A DNA stretch of 5,001 nucleotides from Candidatus Adiutrix sp. (GTDB lineage: Bacteria > Desulfobacterota > Desulfarculia > Adiutricales > Adiutricaceae): NCBI GenBank assembly GCA_031285975.1, contig JAITVE010000326.1, positions 1-5,001 of the forward strand. Direction: 5' to 3'. The translations under genes and the position numbers were made by a program. Below are positions 1-4,625 of the stretch, in pieces (position 1 is the stretch's first letter; every line of letters starts with the position of its first letter). Below the pieces are notes generated by a model. It was not told the DNA's origin, searched no databases, and saw nothing but the letters and a program-made list of their open reading frames with translations.

Positions 1-913
1 CGTCCTCGGCCCCGAGTTCCGTGGCCATGAGGGGGCCGTTGTATTCCACGGTGACGCGACCGTTGGGTTCCGGCAGTTCCCCCGTGAGGGAGATGGAAAT
101 GTTCGCGCCCATGCGGTCAAGCACTTTGAGGAAGCCGATGCGGGCGCTGGACAACAGCATGTTCGCCGCCGTGACCCAGCTGCCCGGCATCATGGCCGCG
201 CCGATGAGGAAAAAGGCCGCCGAGGAGGGGTCGCCGGGCACGGCCAGCTCGGGCGCCAGGGTCAGGCGGCCGGGCTGGATTTCCAGCGCCGTGTTCTGGG
301 GCGCGTTGTTGGTGCACACCTGGCCGCCGAAAAGGTTGATGAGCCGCTCAGTGTGGTCGCGGGTGGGGCGGGGCTCGATGATTTTGCTGGGGCCGCTGGC
401 CTGCAGGGCGGCCAGGAGGAGCGCCCCTTTCAGCTGGGCGCTGGCATCGCTGTTGACGTATTCAAGGCCGTGGAGCGGGCCGCCCTCAATGGTCAGGGGG
501 GCGCGGCCGTTGTTGGTGTCCAGCCGGGCCCCCATCTGGCGCAGGGGGTCGGCCAGGCGTTCCATGGGGCGGCGGCGCAGCTGCTGGTCGCCGTCCAGAA
601 TGTATTTGCCCGGAATCCCGGCCAGGACGCCGCTCAACAGGCGCATGGTGGTGCCGGAATTGCCGCAGTCCAGTTCAACGGCTTCCCACTGGGGCACGCT
701 CAAAAGGCCGCCCAGGCCGCCCAGCGTCCAGCGGCTGCCGCCGCCCTGGGCCCGGCCCCCCAGGGCCCGGAAGAGGCTGAGGCTGACCTTCACGTCGTCG
801 CAGTCGGAAAGGCCGCTGACCGCCATTTCCCCCTCGGCCAGAAGGGACATCAACACCAGCCGGTGGCTGATGGACTTGTCGCCCGGAGGCGTGAATTCAC
901 CGTTGAGAGCCAT
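1..913 (-). CDS. aroA: 3-phosphoshikimate 1-carboxyvinyltransferase (EPSP synthase), 5' part, cut by window edge
   Basis: EPSP synthase joins phosphoenolpyruvate to shikimate-3-phosphate in the cytoplasmic shikimate pathway to aromatic amino acids. I translated the 304 residues visible from the reverse strand; the C-terminal part (roughly 100+ residues by family length) lies outside the window. Visible motifs: PGDKSISHR at 10-18 (PEP/S3P-binding Lys13), DCGNSGTTMRLLSG at 82-95, RRPMERLADPL at 114-124, SAQLK at 158-162, RDHTE at 185-189 and PGDPSSAAFF at 226-235. GDKS, SAQxK and RxHxE are class II (CP4-like) signatures, but the glycine-rich loop keeps Gly (GNSGT) where CP4 has Ala, and the NPTR motif reads SSAR (255-258). 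The ATG start is forced: a TAG stop lies two codons upstream, and an AAGGA ribosome-binding site sits 8 nt before it. This makes the N-terminus about nine residues shorter than in E. coli AroA. It begins 61 bp after terC on the same strand, so cotranscription is likely. Family call is secure; class assignment is inference. Confidence 0.96.
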   Translation of the reverse strand, partial: MALNGEFTPPGDKSISHRLVLMSLLAEGEMAVSGLSDCDDVKVSLSLFRALGGRAQGGGSRWTLGGLGGLLSVPQWEAVELDCGNSGTTMRLLSGVLAGIPGKYILDGDQQLRRRPMERLADPLRQMGARLDTNNGRAPLTIEGGPLHGLEYVNSDASAQLKGALLLAALQASGPSKIIEPRPTRDHTERLINLFGGQVCTNNAPQNTALEIQPGRLTLAPELAVPGDPSSAAFFLIGAAMMPGSWVTAANMLLSSARIGFLKVLDRMGANISISLTGELPEPNGRVTVEYNGPLMATELGAED

Positions 914-934
914 AATCTATTCCTTCAGGCTTTG

Positions 935-961
935 TCCTTCGGCCCGTTGACCGCCGAAGGA
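935..961 (-). promoter_or_regulatory. Hairpin in the terC-aroA spacer
   Basis: A perfect 9-bp inverted repeat, TCCTTCGGC (935-943) and GCCGAAGGA (953-961), encloses a 9-nt loop. No T-run follows on either strand, so it is not a standard intrinsic terminator. On the transcript the 5' arm starts with UCCUUC, which could also pair with the GAAGGA of the aroA ribosome-binding site about 8 nt past the hairpin. It could be an mRNA processing or stability element, or a weak attenuator between the two genes. The structure is visible; any function is inference. Confidence 0.5.
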
Positions 962-974
962 AGGGAGCCGGGGC

Positions 975-1928
975 TCAGGCTTTTTCCCCGGACTGGTTGC
1001 CGGGGGAAAGAAGCGAGGCCGCGATGCCCAGGGCCAGGAGCCCCAGAACCACCATCAGGCTGTACCTGGGGGCGATGTGGAAGCCGGTGATGACCTGCGC
1101 CAGCATCTTTATGCCGATGAAGGCCAGGATGGCGATAACCGATTTTTCCAGATGCACCAGGTAGCGCCGGGCGGCGGCCAGCAAAAAGTACATGGAACGC
1201 AGCCCCAGGATGGCGAAAATGTTGGAGGTGTAGACCAGGAACGGTTCCTGGGTGATGGCGATGATGGCCGGCACGCTGTCGAAGGCGAACATGACGTCGG
1301 CCACTTCCACGGTCACCAGGCAGAGGAAGAGGGGGGTCATGTGGCGGCGGCCGTCGATTTTGGTGAAAAAATCGTGGCCGGACAGCTTGCTGGACACCGG
1401 CATGAAGCGGCTGGCCGCGGAAACGGCCCAGTGGTGGGTGTAATCCACAATTTCGTGCTCGGGCTTGCGGCTCTCCTGCCACATTTTCCAGGCCGACCAC
1501 AGGACGAAGAGGCCGAAAGCGGTCAGCGCCCAGGTGTCGAAAAAAGCCAGCAGCGAGGCCCCGGCGGCCACGAAAATGAGCCGCAGAATCAAGGCGCCGA
1601 TAATGCCGTAATAGAGCACCCGGTGCTGATATTCGTCCTTGACGGCAAAGGAGGAGAAGATGGCCATGAAGACAAAGAGGTTATCCACGGAGAGGCTTTT
1701 TTCCAATAAATACCCGGCCAGGTAGAGGTAGCTCTGCTCCCGGCTGTGGGTGGCGCCGATGTAGACGGCGAAGCCCAGGCCCAGGCCCACCCAGACCAGA
1801 GACCACAGGGCCGCGTTTTTCATGGAAATGGCCACGTCTTTTTTGTGGGAAAACAAATCCACCAGCAGGGCGGCCACCACAATAACGCAGAAAACGGACA
1901 GTTCAGCCCACGAATATTGGCCGAGCAT
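975..1928 (-). CDS. TerC/Alx family integral membrane protein
   Basis: A 317-aa multipass inner-membrane protein of the TerC family, close in length to E. coli Alx (about 320 aa). Hydrophobic segments lie at about 8-26, 42-59, 84-93, 105-122, 125-149, 199-220, 233-252, 262-281 and 289-307. The two family signatures are present: EKSLSVDNLFVF at 76-87 and EVADVMFAFDSVPAIIAIT at 208-226. They carry the conserved acidic residues Glu76, Asp82, Asp211 and Asp217, which look like pseudo-repeats in two halves of the fold. The loop at 150-198 is polar and histidine-rich. Family members are linked to tellurite resistance, alkaline-pH response and manganese export; the substrate here cannot be read from sequence. 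The ATG follows a GGGAGG ribosome-binding site by only 4 nt, with a hairpin just upstream. It lies downstream of the flavodiiron gene but is separated from it by a terminator, and is followed by aroA. I do not see a yybP-ykoY (manganese) riboswitch in the 159-bp upstream gap. Confidence 0.93.
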   Translation of the reverse strand: MLGQYSWAELSVFCVIVVAALLVDLFSHKKDVAISMKNAALWSLVWVGLGLGFAVYIGATHSREQSYLYLAGYLLEKSLSVDNLFVFMAIFSSFAVKDEYQHRVLYYGIIGALILRLIFVAAGASLLAFFDTWALTAFGLFVLWSAWKMWQESRKPEHEIVDYTHHWAVSAASRFMPVSSKLSGHDFFTKIDGRRHMTPLFLCLVTVEVADVMFAFDSVPAIIAITQEPFLVYTSNIFAILGLRSMYFLLAAARRYLVHLEKSVIAILAFIGIKMLAQVITGFHIAPRYSLMVVLGLLALGIAASLLSPGNQSGEKA

Positions 1929-1940
1929 CTAACCTCCCAA

Positions 1941-1959
1941 GCCGGACAGCGTGTCCGGC
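1941..1959 (-). promoter_or_regulatory. Leader hairpin directly upstream of the terC ribosome-binding site
   Basis: Perfect 8-bp inverted repeat, GCCGGACA (1941-1948) and TGTCCGGC (1952-1959), with a 3-nt loop. On the minus-strand transcript it ends 2 nt before the GGGAGG ribosome-binding site of terC (1938-1933). There is no T-run on the minus strand after it. On the plus strand it is followed by a T/A-rich stretch, but no plus-strand gene needs a terminator here. Its position suggests an influence on ribosome access or mRNA stability; this is inference. Confidence 0.55.
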
Positions 1960-1980
1960 AATTTGTACTATTTTATTATT

Positions 1981-2022
1981 TTTCTACCCAAGGTATAGTA
2001 ATCGTCCAAGAGAATACCACAA
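1981..2022 (-). promoter_or_regulatory. Candidate sigma70 promoter(s) for terC
   Basis: The 70 bp between the flavodiiron terminator and the terC leader hairpin are AT-rich and hold two overlapping weak candidates. One is TTGTGG (2022-2017) with a 16-bp spacer to TACTAT (2000-1995). The other is TTGGAC (2009-2004) with a 17-bp spacer to TAGAAA (1986-1981). Each has 3/6 and 4/6 matches to the -35 and -10 consensus. A promoter is expected here because a terminator separates terC from the upstream gene, but which one is used cannot be decided by eye. Confidence 0.33.
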
Positions 2023-2030
2023 TAGTTGGT

Positions 2031-2063
2031 AAAAAACAAATCGCCGGAACTGACCCGGCGATT
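2031..2063 (-). terminator. Intrinsic terminator of the flavodiiron protein gene
   Basis: On the minus strand, perfect 9-bp GC-rich stem AATCGCCGG (5' arm, 2063-2055) and CCGGCGATT (3' arm, 2047-2039) with a 7-nt loop is followed by TG and then six Ts (2036-2031). It begins about 25 nt past the TAA stop at 2088. It has all parts of a Rho-independent terminator and probably ends most transcripts from the flavodiiron gene before terC. Confidence 0.9.
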
Positions 2064-2087
2064 CGTTCAATCAGCACCTGCACAATC

Positions 2088-3314
2088 TTACATATAGCCG
2101 AAGTCGGACGGCACCGCTTCCTGGGGCAGGGCGGTGGCCACGGCTTTGGCCATGGTGTTCAGGCCGCTGAGGTCGGCTTCTTCCGGCACCCACTGGTGGC
2201 GCACTTCCGGGTGGGGCAGCTGGACGTTCATGCTCTGGAGGGCGGCCTGGACGTTTTTGGCCGATTCGCCGCTCCAGCCGTAGGAACCAAAGGCCCCGCC
2301 CACCTTGTTCTGGAATTTCAGCCCCCGGGCGTAGGACAGCACTTCGGCAATGGTGGGGTACATTTCATTATTAATGGTCGGGGAGCCCACCATCACCGCC
2401 CCGGCGGTGAACAGCTCGGTGATGACGTCGCTGCGGTGGTTGGTTTTCATGCTCATCAGCTTGACCAGCACGTTTTCCCGGCTCAGGGCGTCGCCGAGGT
2501 AGGTGGCCATTTTTTCCGTGGAGCGCCACATGCTGTCGTAGACGATGACCGCCTTGCGGGCGGGCTCCTGCTTCACCCACTTGCTGTAGCGGCTGACGAT
2601 CTCGGCCGGGTTCGTGCGCCAGATGATCCCGTGGTCGGGGCAGATGATTTTGATTTTAGCGAGCAAGCCCGAGGAAACCACGGATTCCAGCGCTTTGGCG
2701 ATGGGCGTGGTGTAGGGGGTGAGGATGTTGGCAAAGTATTTCAGGGCTTCGTAGCTCCAGACGTTGCTGGCCACTTCGTCGTCAAAGCGGCGGGAGGTGC
2801 ACATGTGCATCCCAAAGGCGTCCTGGGAGAAGAGGATGCCCAGTTCCGGGCAGAAGCTGAACATGCTGTCGGGCCAGTGCACCATGCGGGTTTCCAAAAA
2901 CTGGAGGCTCAGGCGGCCCAGGGACATGCTTTCGCCGGGGTTCACGGTCTTCAGGTTCAGGTGGGCGTTCTGAAACTGTCCCCGCAGGGCCTTTTCGCCC
3001 ATTTTGCTGGTGTAAATCGGCTTGTCCCGCCCGATGATGTGCATCAGATGCGGCAGGCCCCCGGCGTGATCCATTTCCGCGTGGTTGGAAATAACCTGGT
3101 CGATTTTCTGGGGATCGACAATCTTGGCCACGCGCCGCAGCAGTTCCGGCACAAAGGGGGCCTTGACCGCGTCGATGAGGGTGGTTTTCTCGTCCACAAT
3201 GAGATAGGCGTTGTAGGTGCTGCCCTGCTGGGTGCGATATCCGTGAAAGTCGCGGATTTCATAATCCAGCGCGCCTACCCAATACACATTTTCAGCTACT
3301 TTAACCGGTTCCAT
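2088..3314 (-). CDS. roo: Flavodiiron protein (rubredoxin:oxygen oxidoreductase type)
   Basis: Class A flavodiiron protein, 408 aa from the chosen start. In Desulfovibrio it takes electrons from rubredoxin and reduces O2 to water (some members also NO) in the cytoplasm. The N-terminal beta-lactamase-like domain (about 1-250) has the full diiron ligand set: HAEMDH (His78, Glu80, Asp82, His83), His146 in MVHWPD, Asp165 in SQDAFG and His228 in CPDHG. The C-terminal flavodoxin domain (about 254-395) has the FMN phosphate loop YDSMWRSTEKMA (259-270), GSPTINNEMYPT (310-321) and GAFGSYGWSGE (340-350). No rubredoxin or flavin-reductase extension follows, so an external donor is needed; rubredoxin is encoded two genes upstream. 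The ATG at 3314 is preferred over a TTG two codons upstream because GAGGAG (3328-3323) lies 8 nt from the ATG but only 2 nt from the TTG. It is preceded by a 22-bp palindrome and followed by a strong terminator. Family call is very secure; the gene symbol follows Desulfovibrio usage. Confidence 0.97.
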   Translation of the reverse strand: MEPVKVAENVYWVGALDYEIRDFHGYRTQQGSTYNAYLIVDEKTTLIDAVKAPFVPELLRRVAKIVDPQKIDQVISNHAEMDHAGGLPHLMHIIGRDKPIYTSKMGEKALRGQFQNAHLNLKTVNPGESMSLGRLSLQFLETRMVHWPDSMFSFCPELGILFSQDAFGMHMCTSRRFDDEVASNVWSYEALKYFANILTPYTTPIAKALESVVSSGLLAKIKIICPDHGIIWRTNPAEIVSRYSKWVKQEPARKAVIVYDSMWRSTEKMATYLGDALSRENVLVKLMSMKTNHRSDVITELFTAGAVMVGSPTINNEMYPTIAEVLSYARGLKFQNKVGGAFGSYGWSGESAKNVQAALQSMNVQLPHPEVRHQWVPEEADLSGLNTMAKAVATALPQEAVPSDFGYM

Positions 3315-3329
3315 ACACAAAACTCCTCA

Positions 3330-3351
3330 TATACATACTCCCGTATGTATA
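3330..3351. promoter_or_regulatory. 22-bp palindrome before roo, candidate operator
   Basis: Arms TATACATAC (3330-3338) and GTATGTATA (3343-3351) are perfectly complementary around a 4-bp centre. The palindrome ends 1 bp before the GAGGAG ribosome-binding site of the flavodiiron gene. AT-rich -10-like hexamers overlap it on the minus strand (TATTAT at 3357-3352, TATACA at 3351-3346), with no good -35. A 9-bp dyad with TACATAC half-sites looks like a binding site for a dimeric repressor; half-sites of this kind are known from TetR/AcrR operators. It could instead act as an AU-rich mRNA hairpin next to the ribosome-binding site. The symmetry is seen; the regulator is unknown. Confidence 0.5.
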
Positions 3352-3363
3352 ATAAATGATGGC

Positions 3364-3401
3364 AAAATGAAGACCAGGCCGGAAAAGTCCGTTCTGGTCT
3401 T
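3364..3401 (-). terminator. Stem-loop with short T-run upstream of roo, possible weak terminator or attenuator
   Basis: AAGACCAG (3370-3377) pairs with CTGGTCTT (3394-3401). After a 2x2 internal loop, CGGA (3380-3383) pairs with TCCG (3388-3391) around a 4-nt loop. On the minus strand the stem is followed by CA and TTTT (3367-3364), a poor U-tract. It lies about 150 nt past the diiron gene stop and 50 nt before the flavodiiron start, so it could partly end or slow transcripts from the rubredoxin promoter ahead of roo. Confidence 0.5.
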
Positions 3402-3449
3402 GTTGTGGCCGGCGGCAATTCGCAAGATAGCCGGCGTATGATACGAACA

Positions 3450-3471
3450 GCCGCCCCGGGAGAGGGGCGGC
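3450..3471 (-). other. GC-rich stem-loop in the diiron-roo spacer
   Basis: Perfect 8-bp inverted repeat GCCGCCCC (3450-3457) and GGGGCGGC (3464-3471) with a 6-nt loop. No T-run follows on either strand, so termination is unlikely without a factor. It lies 80 nt after the stop of the diiron gene and could protect the 3' end of a rubredoxin-diiron mRNA. The 236-bp spacer shows no convincing gene of its own. Confidence 0.45.
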
Positions 3472-3550
3472 GGAGTGAAGCGGCTGGCTCAGGGCACAGC
3501 CGTATATCCGCCGGGCGAAGCGTTGTTTCCGACCGGCTGCGCCAGGCTGC

Positions 3551-4057
3551 TTAGGCCCGGCCCTCGATTCTTTCCAAAAGATTCGTTAAATTCTTCAGGT
3601 GGGTGCGTTCCGCCGCCACCAGCTTGTCTATTTCCTGCCGGGTTTCGTCATAGCGTTCCGAGAGGGCCTGGATTTCCAGGAAAAAGACGATGGTGTCCTT
3701 CTCAAAGCCCATGGCCATGCGCACGGCTTCCGCCGGGGTGCTGATGCTCTTGCCCAGCGCGGCGATGTCGGCCGGTTCTTTGTTGAACACGTGCATACCG
3801 GCCATCAGTTTCAGGTAGCCGTCCAATTCATTGTCCGGGTCCCAAACAGTTGAGGCGGTGGTGACGGGGGGCAGCTTTTCCAAAAGCTTGTTGAACATGG
3901 ATTTGTGCCCCAACTCTTCTTTGGCCAAATCCTTGAAAATCTTGGCTATTTCCGGGGGGAAAGGCTTGGCGGCCATCTCTTCGTAAAACAGGTGGCCGTT
4001 ATCCTCGATCATCAGGGCGATTTTAAAGACTTCACCGGCATTGAACTGAAAGATCAT
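3551..4057 (-). CDS. Ferritin-like (rubrerythrin-like) diiron protein without rubredoxin domain
   Basis: 168-aa all-helical protein of the rubrerythrin-type ferritin-like superfamily. The four-helix pattern E, ExxH, E, ExxH is visible: Glu18 in MIEDNGHLFYEE, Glu48/His51 in EELGH, Glu119 in MGFEKD and Glu150/His153 in AAERTH. These fit a carboxylate-bridged diiron site. Tyr25 is in the usual place in helix 1. Full rubrerythrins carry a C-terminal Cys4 rubredoxin domain; this protein has no cysteine at all and ends after helix 4, so electrons must come from a partner, plausibly the rubredoxin encoded directly upstream. Peroxide reduction is the likely role by family, but iron storage or another oxidase activity cannot be excluded. 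The ATG at 4057 follows a GGAGGA ribosome-binding site by 5-6 nt. The gene lies 91 bp after rubredoxin and 236 bp before the flavodiiron gene on the same strand. Domain call is secure; exact function is inferred. Confidence 0.92.
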   Translation of the reverse strand: MIFQFNAGEVFKIALMIEDNGHLFYEEMAAKPFPPEIAKIFKDLAKEELGHKSMFNKLLEKLPPVTTASTVWDPDNELDGYLKLMAGMHVFNKEPADIAALGKSISTPAEAVRMAMGFEKDTIVFFLEIQALSERYDETRQEIDKLVAAERTHLKNLTNLLERIEGRA

Positions 4058-4088
4058 GGCGTTCCTCCGAGGCTCAAAGGGACTGTGC

Positions 4089-4124
4089 GCCGCCGCGACC
4101 GGCTTGAAAATCGGTCGCGGCGGC
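4089..4124 (-). promoter_or_regulatory. Strong 13-bp hairpin between rubredoxin and diiron genes
   Basis: Perfect inverted repeat GCCGCCGCGACCG (4089-4101) and CGGTCGCGGCGGC (4112-4124) with a 10-nt loop, starting about 24 nt after the rubredoxin stop. Twelve of 13 pairs are G-C. It lacks a T-run on the minus strand, so it is not a standard terminator. Such intercistronic stems often set mRNA stability, which would let rubredoxin be made in excess of the downstream protein; that role is inference. Confidence 0.6.
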
Positions 4125-4148
4125 AGAGTTTACCACAAAGTAAGGGCC

Positions 4149-4307
4149 TCAGGCGGGCTCGAACTGATCCTTGCCCGCGCCGCAGACCGGGCAGACCCAG
4201 TCGCCGGGGATATCTTCAAAGGCCGTGCCGGGGGCGATGCCGCTGTCGGGGTCGCCCACTGCCGGGTCATATTCGTAACCGCAAACCACGCACACGTACT
4301 TTTTCAT
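4149..4307 (-). CDS. rub: Rubredoxin
   Basis: A 52-aa one-iron electron carrier, typical length for Desulfovibrio rubredoxin (52-54 aa). The Fe(Cys)4 site is intact as two CxxC knuckles: Cys6/Cys9 in [11 protein letters not shown] and Cys39/Cys42 in [10 protein letters not shown]. The core [17 protein letters not shown] and the C-terminus FEPA match classical rubredoxins closely. Acidic surface residues (DPDSG, EDIPGD) fit docking to redox partners. The start is the ATG at 4307, with GGAGG 5 nt upstream; an in-frame ATG 21 codons upstream would add residues not found in the family. It is the first gene of a run with the diiron protein and the flavodiiron protein, the best known partner of rubredoxin in Desulfovibrio, so it probably supplies electrons to both. 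Confidence 0.98.
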   Translation of the reverse strand: MKKYVCVVCGYEYDPAVGDPDSGIAPGTAFEDIPGDWVCPVCGAGKDQFEPA

Positions 4308-4388
4308 AAAGACCTCCAGGGTAATTATGGCTGACCCGGATTGCGGGAACACAAGCGGGCGCCGATGCAAACGTTATTGAAATTTGTG

Positions 4389-4414
4389 CCATTCTTTTTA
4401 TCGGGGAAGAATGG
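4389..4414 (-). promoter_or_regulatory. Leader hairpin upstream of rubredoxin
   Basis: Perfect 8-bp inverted repeat CCATTCTT (4389-4396) and AAGAATGG (4407-4414) with a 10-nt loop. It would fall in the roughly 120-nt 5' leader of the rubredoxin mRNA if the promoter at 4438-4466 is used. No T-run follows on the minus strand. A role in mRNA stability is possible but unproven. Confidence 0.4.
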
Positions 4415-4437
4415 GCAATGCCAAATATCACCTCCGT

Positions 4438-4466
4438 AGTGTAAACCAGAAACATTATGATTGCAA
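4438..4466 (-). promoter_or_regulatory. Candidate sigma70 promoter for the rubredoxin cluster
   Basis: TTGCAA (4466-4461) and TACACT (4443-4438) on the minus strand are separated by an ideal 17-bp spacer; each hexamer matches consensus at 4 of 6 positions. Transcription would begin near 4431, giving a leader of about 120 nt before rubredoxin. It lies in AT-rich sequence, as expected for a promoter, and is the best candidate upstream of the gene. Confidence 0.5.
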
Positions 4467-4573
4467 GTACTATCCTGCTTGGGAAAAATCGCTGCGTCTT
4501 TTCCCACTCTTCTAGAGCGTTTTTCTTTTTCAAGGTCATATGCGAAAAATGAAAAGCGCCCGGATGTTTGCGT

Positions 4574-4610
4574 ATTTTGCAATTTACTAAAGGCAGGTAA
4601 ATTGCAAAAT
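4574..4610. repeat. 14-bp AT-rich inverted repeat behind the epimerase-like gene, possible terminator
   Basis: Arms ATTTTGCAATTTAC (4574-4587) and GTAAATTGCAAAAT (4597-4610) match perfectly around a 9-nt loop. It starts 15 bp after the stop codon of the epimerase-like gene, where a terminator is expected, but no T-run follows on the minus strand and the stem is AT-rich rather than GC-rich. It may be a noncanonical terminator or 3'-end stabiliser, or a protein-binding dyad. Confidence 0.6.
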
Positions 4611-4625
4611 GCTCTATATGCCGAT

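Larger units (their letters stand above)
4308..4625. other. AT-rich intergenic region with no convincing gene
   Basis: 318 bp between the epimerase-like gene and rubredoxin. By hand count, 4441-4620 is about 38% GC, well below the flanking genes. It holds a 14-bp inverted repeat (4574-4610), a 7-bp repeat GGGAAAA (4481-4487)/TTTTCCC (4499-4505) with an 11-nt loop, a candidate promoter (4438-4466) and a leader hairpin (4389-4414). Reading frames here exist (for example minus 4582-4325, opening with TTG, and minus 4539-4267, opening with ATG) but lack a ribosome-binding site and resemble no family I know; the second runs into the rubredoxin gene out of frame. Confidence 0.6.

Noticed and set aside
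21..1090. Long plus-strand open frames over aroA
   Set aside because: Low-complexity Ala/Gly/Arg-rich shadows of the clearly recognisable aroA coding strand.
1929..2087. Manganese (yybP-ykoY) riboswitch upstream of terC
   Set aside because: The gap is largely filled by the roo terminator and an AT-rich promoter region, and I do not see the conserved paired loops of that riboswitch class.
3315..3320. TTG start two codons upstream of the roo ATG
   Set aside because: It would sit only 2 nt from the GAGGAG ribosome-binding site; the ATG at 3314 has normal 8-nt spacing.
1746..3359. Long 537-codon plus-strand open frame opposite roo and terC
   Set aside because: It is the antisense shadow of GC-rich genes: rich in Gly, His and Val, resembles no family, and the minus strand carries clear flavodiiron and TerC proteins.
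4427..4435. GGAGGTGAT on the minus strand, a perfect anti-Shine-Dalgarno complement upstream of rubredoxin
   Set aside because: It falls at the predicted transcription start, and the nearest possible start (TTG) gives only an 8-codon frame; probably chance.
4267..4539. Minus-strand ORF from an ATG at 4539 with a hydrophobic stretch, as a possible small membrane protein
   Set aside because: No ribosome-binding site before the ATG, runs out of frame into the rubredoxin gene, contains the likely rubredoxin promoter, and its later part does not look like a protein family.
4325..4582. Minus-strand 85-codon ORF in the AT-rich intergenic region
   Set aside because: It opens with TTG inside the 14-bp inverted repeat, has no ribosome-binding site and shows no recognisable domain; most likely noncoding.
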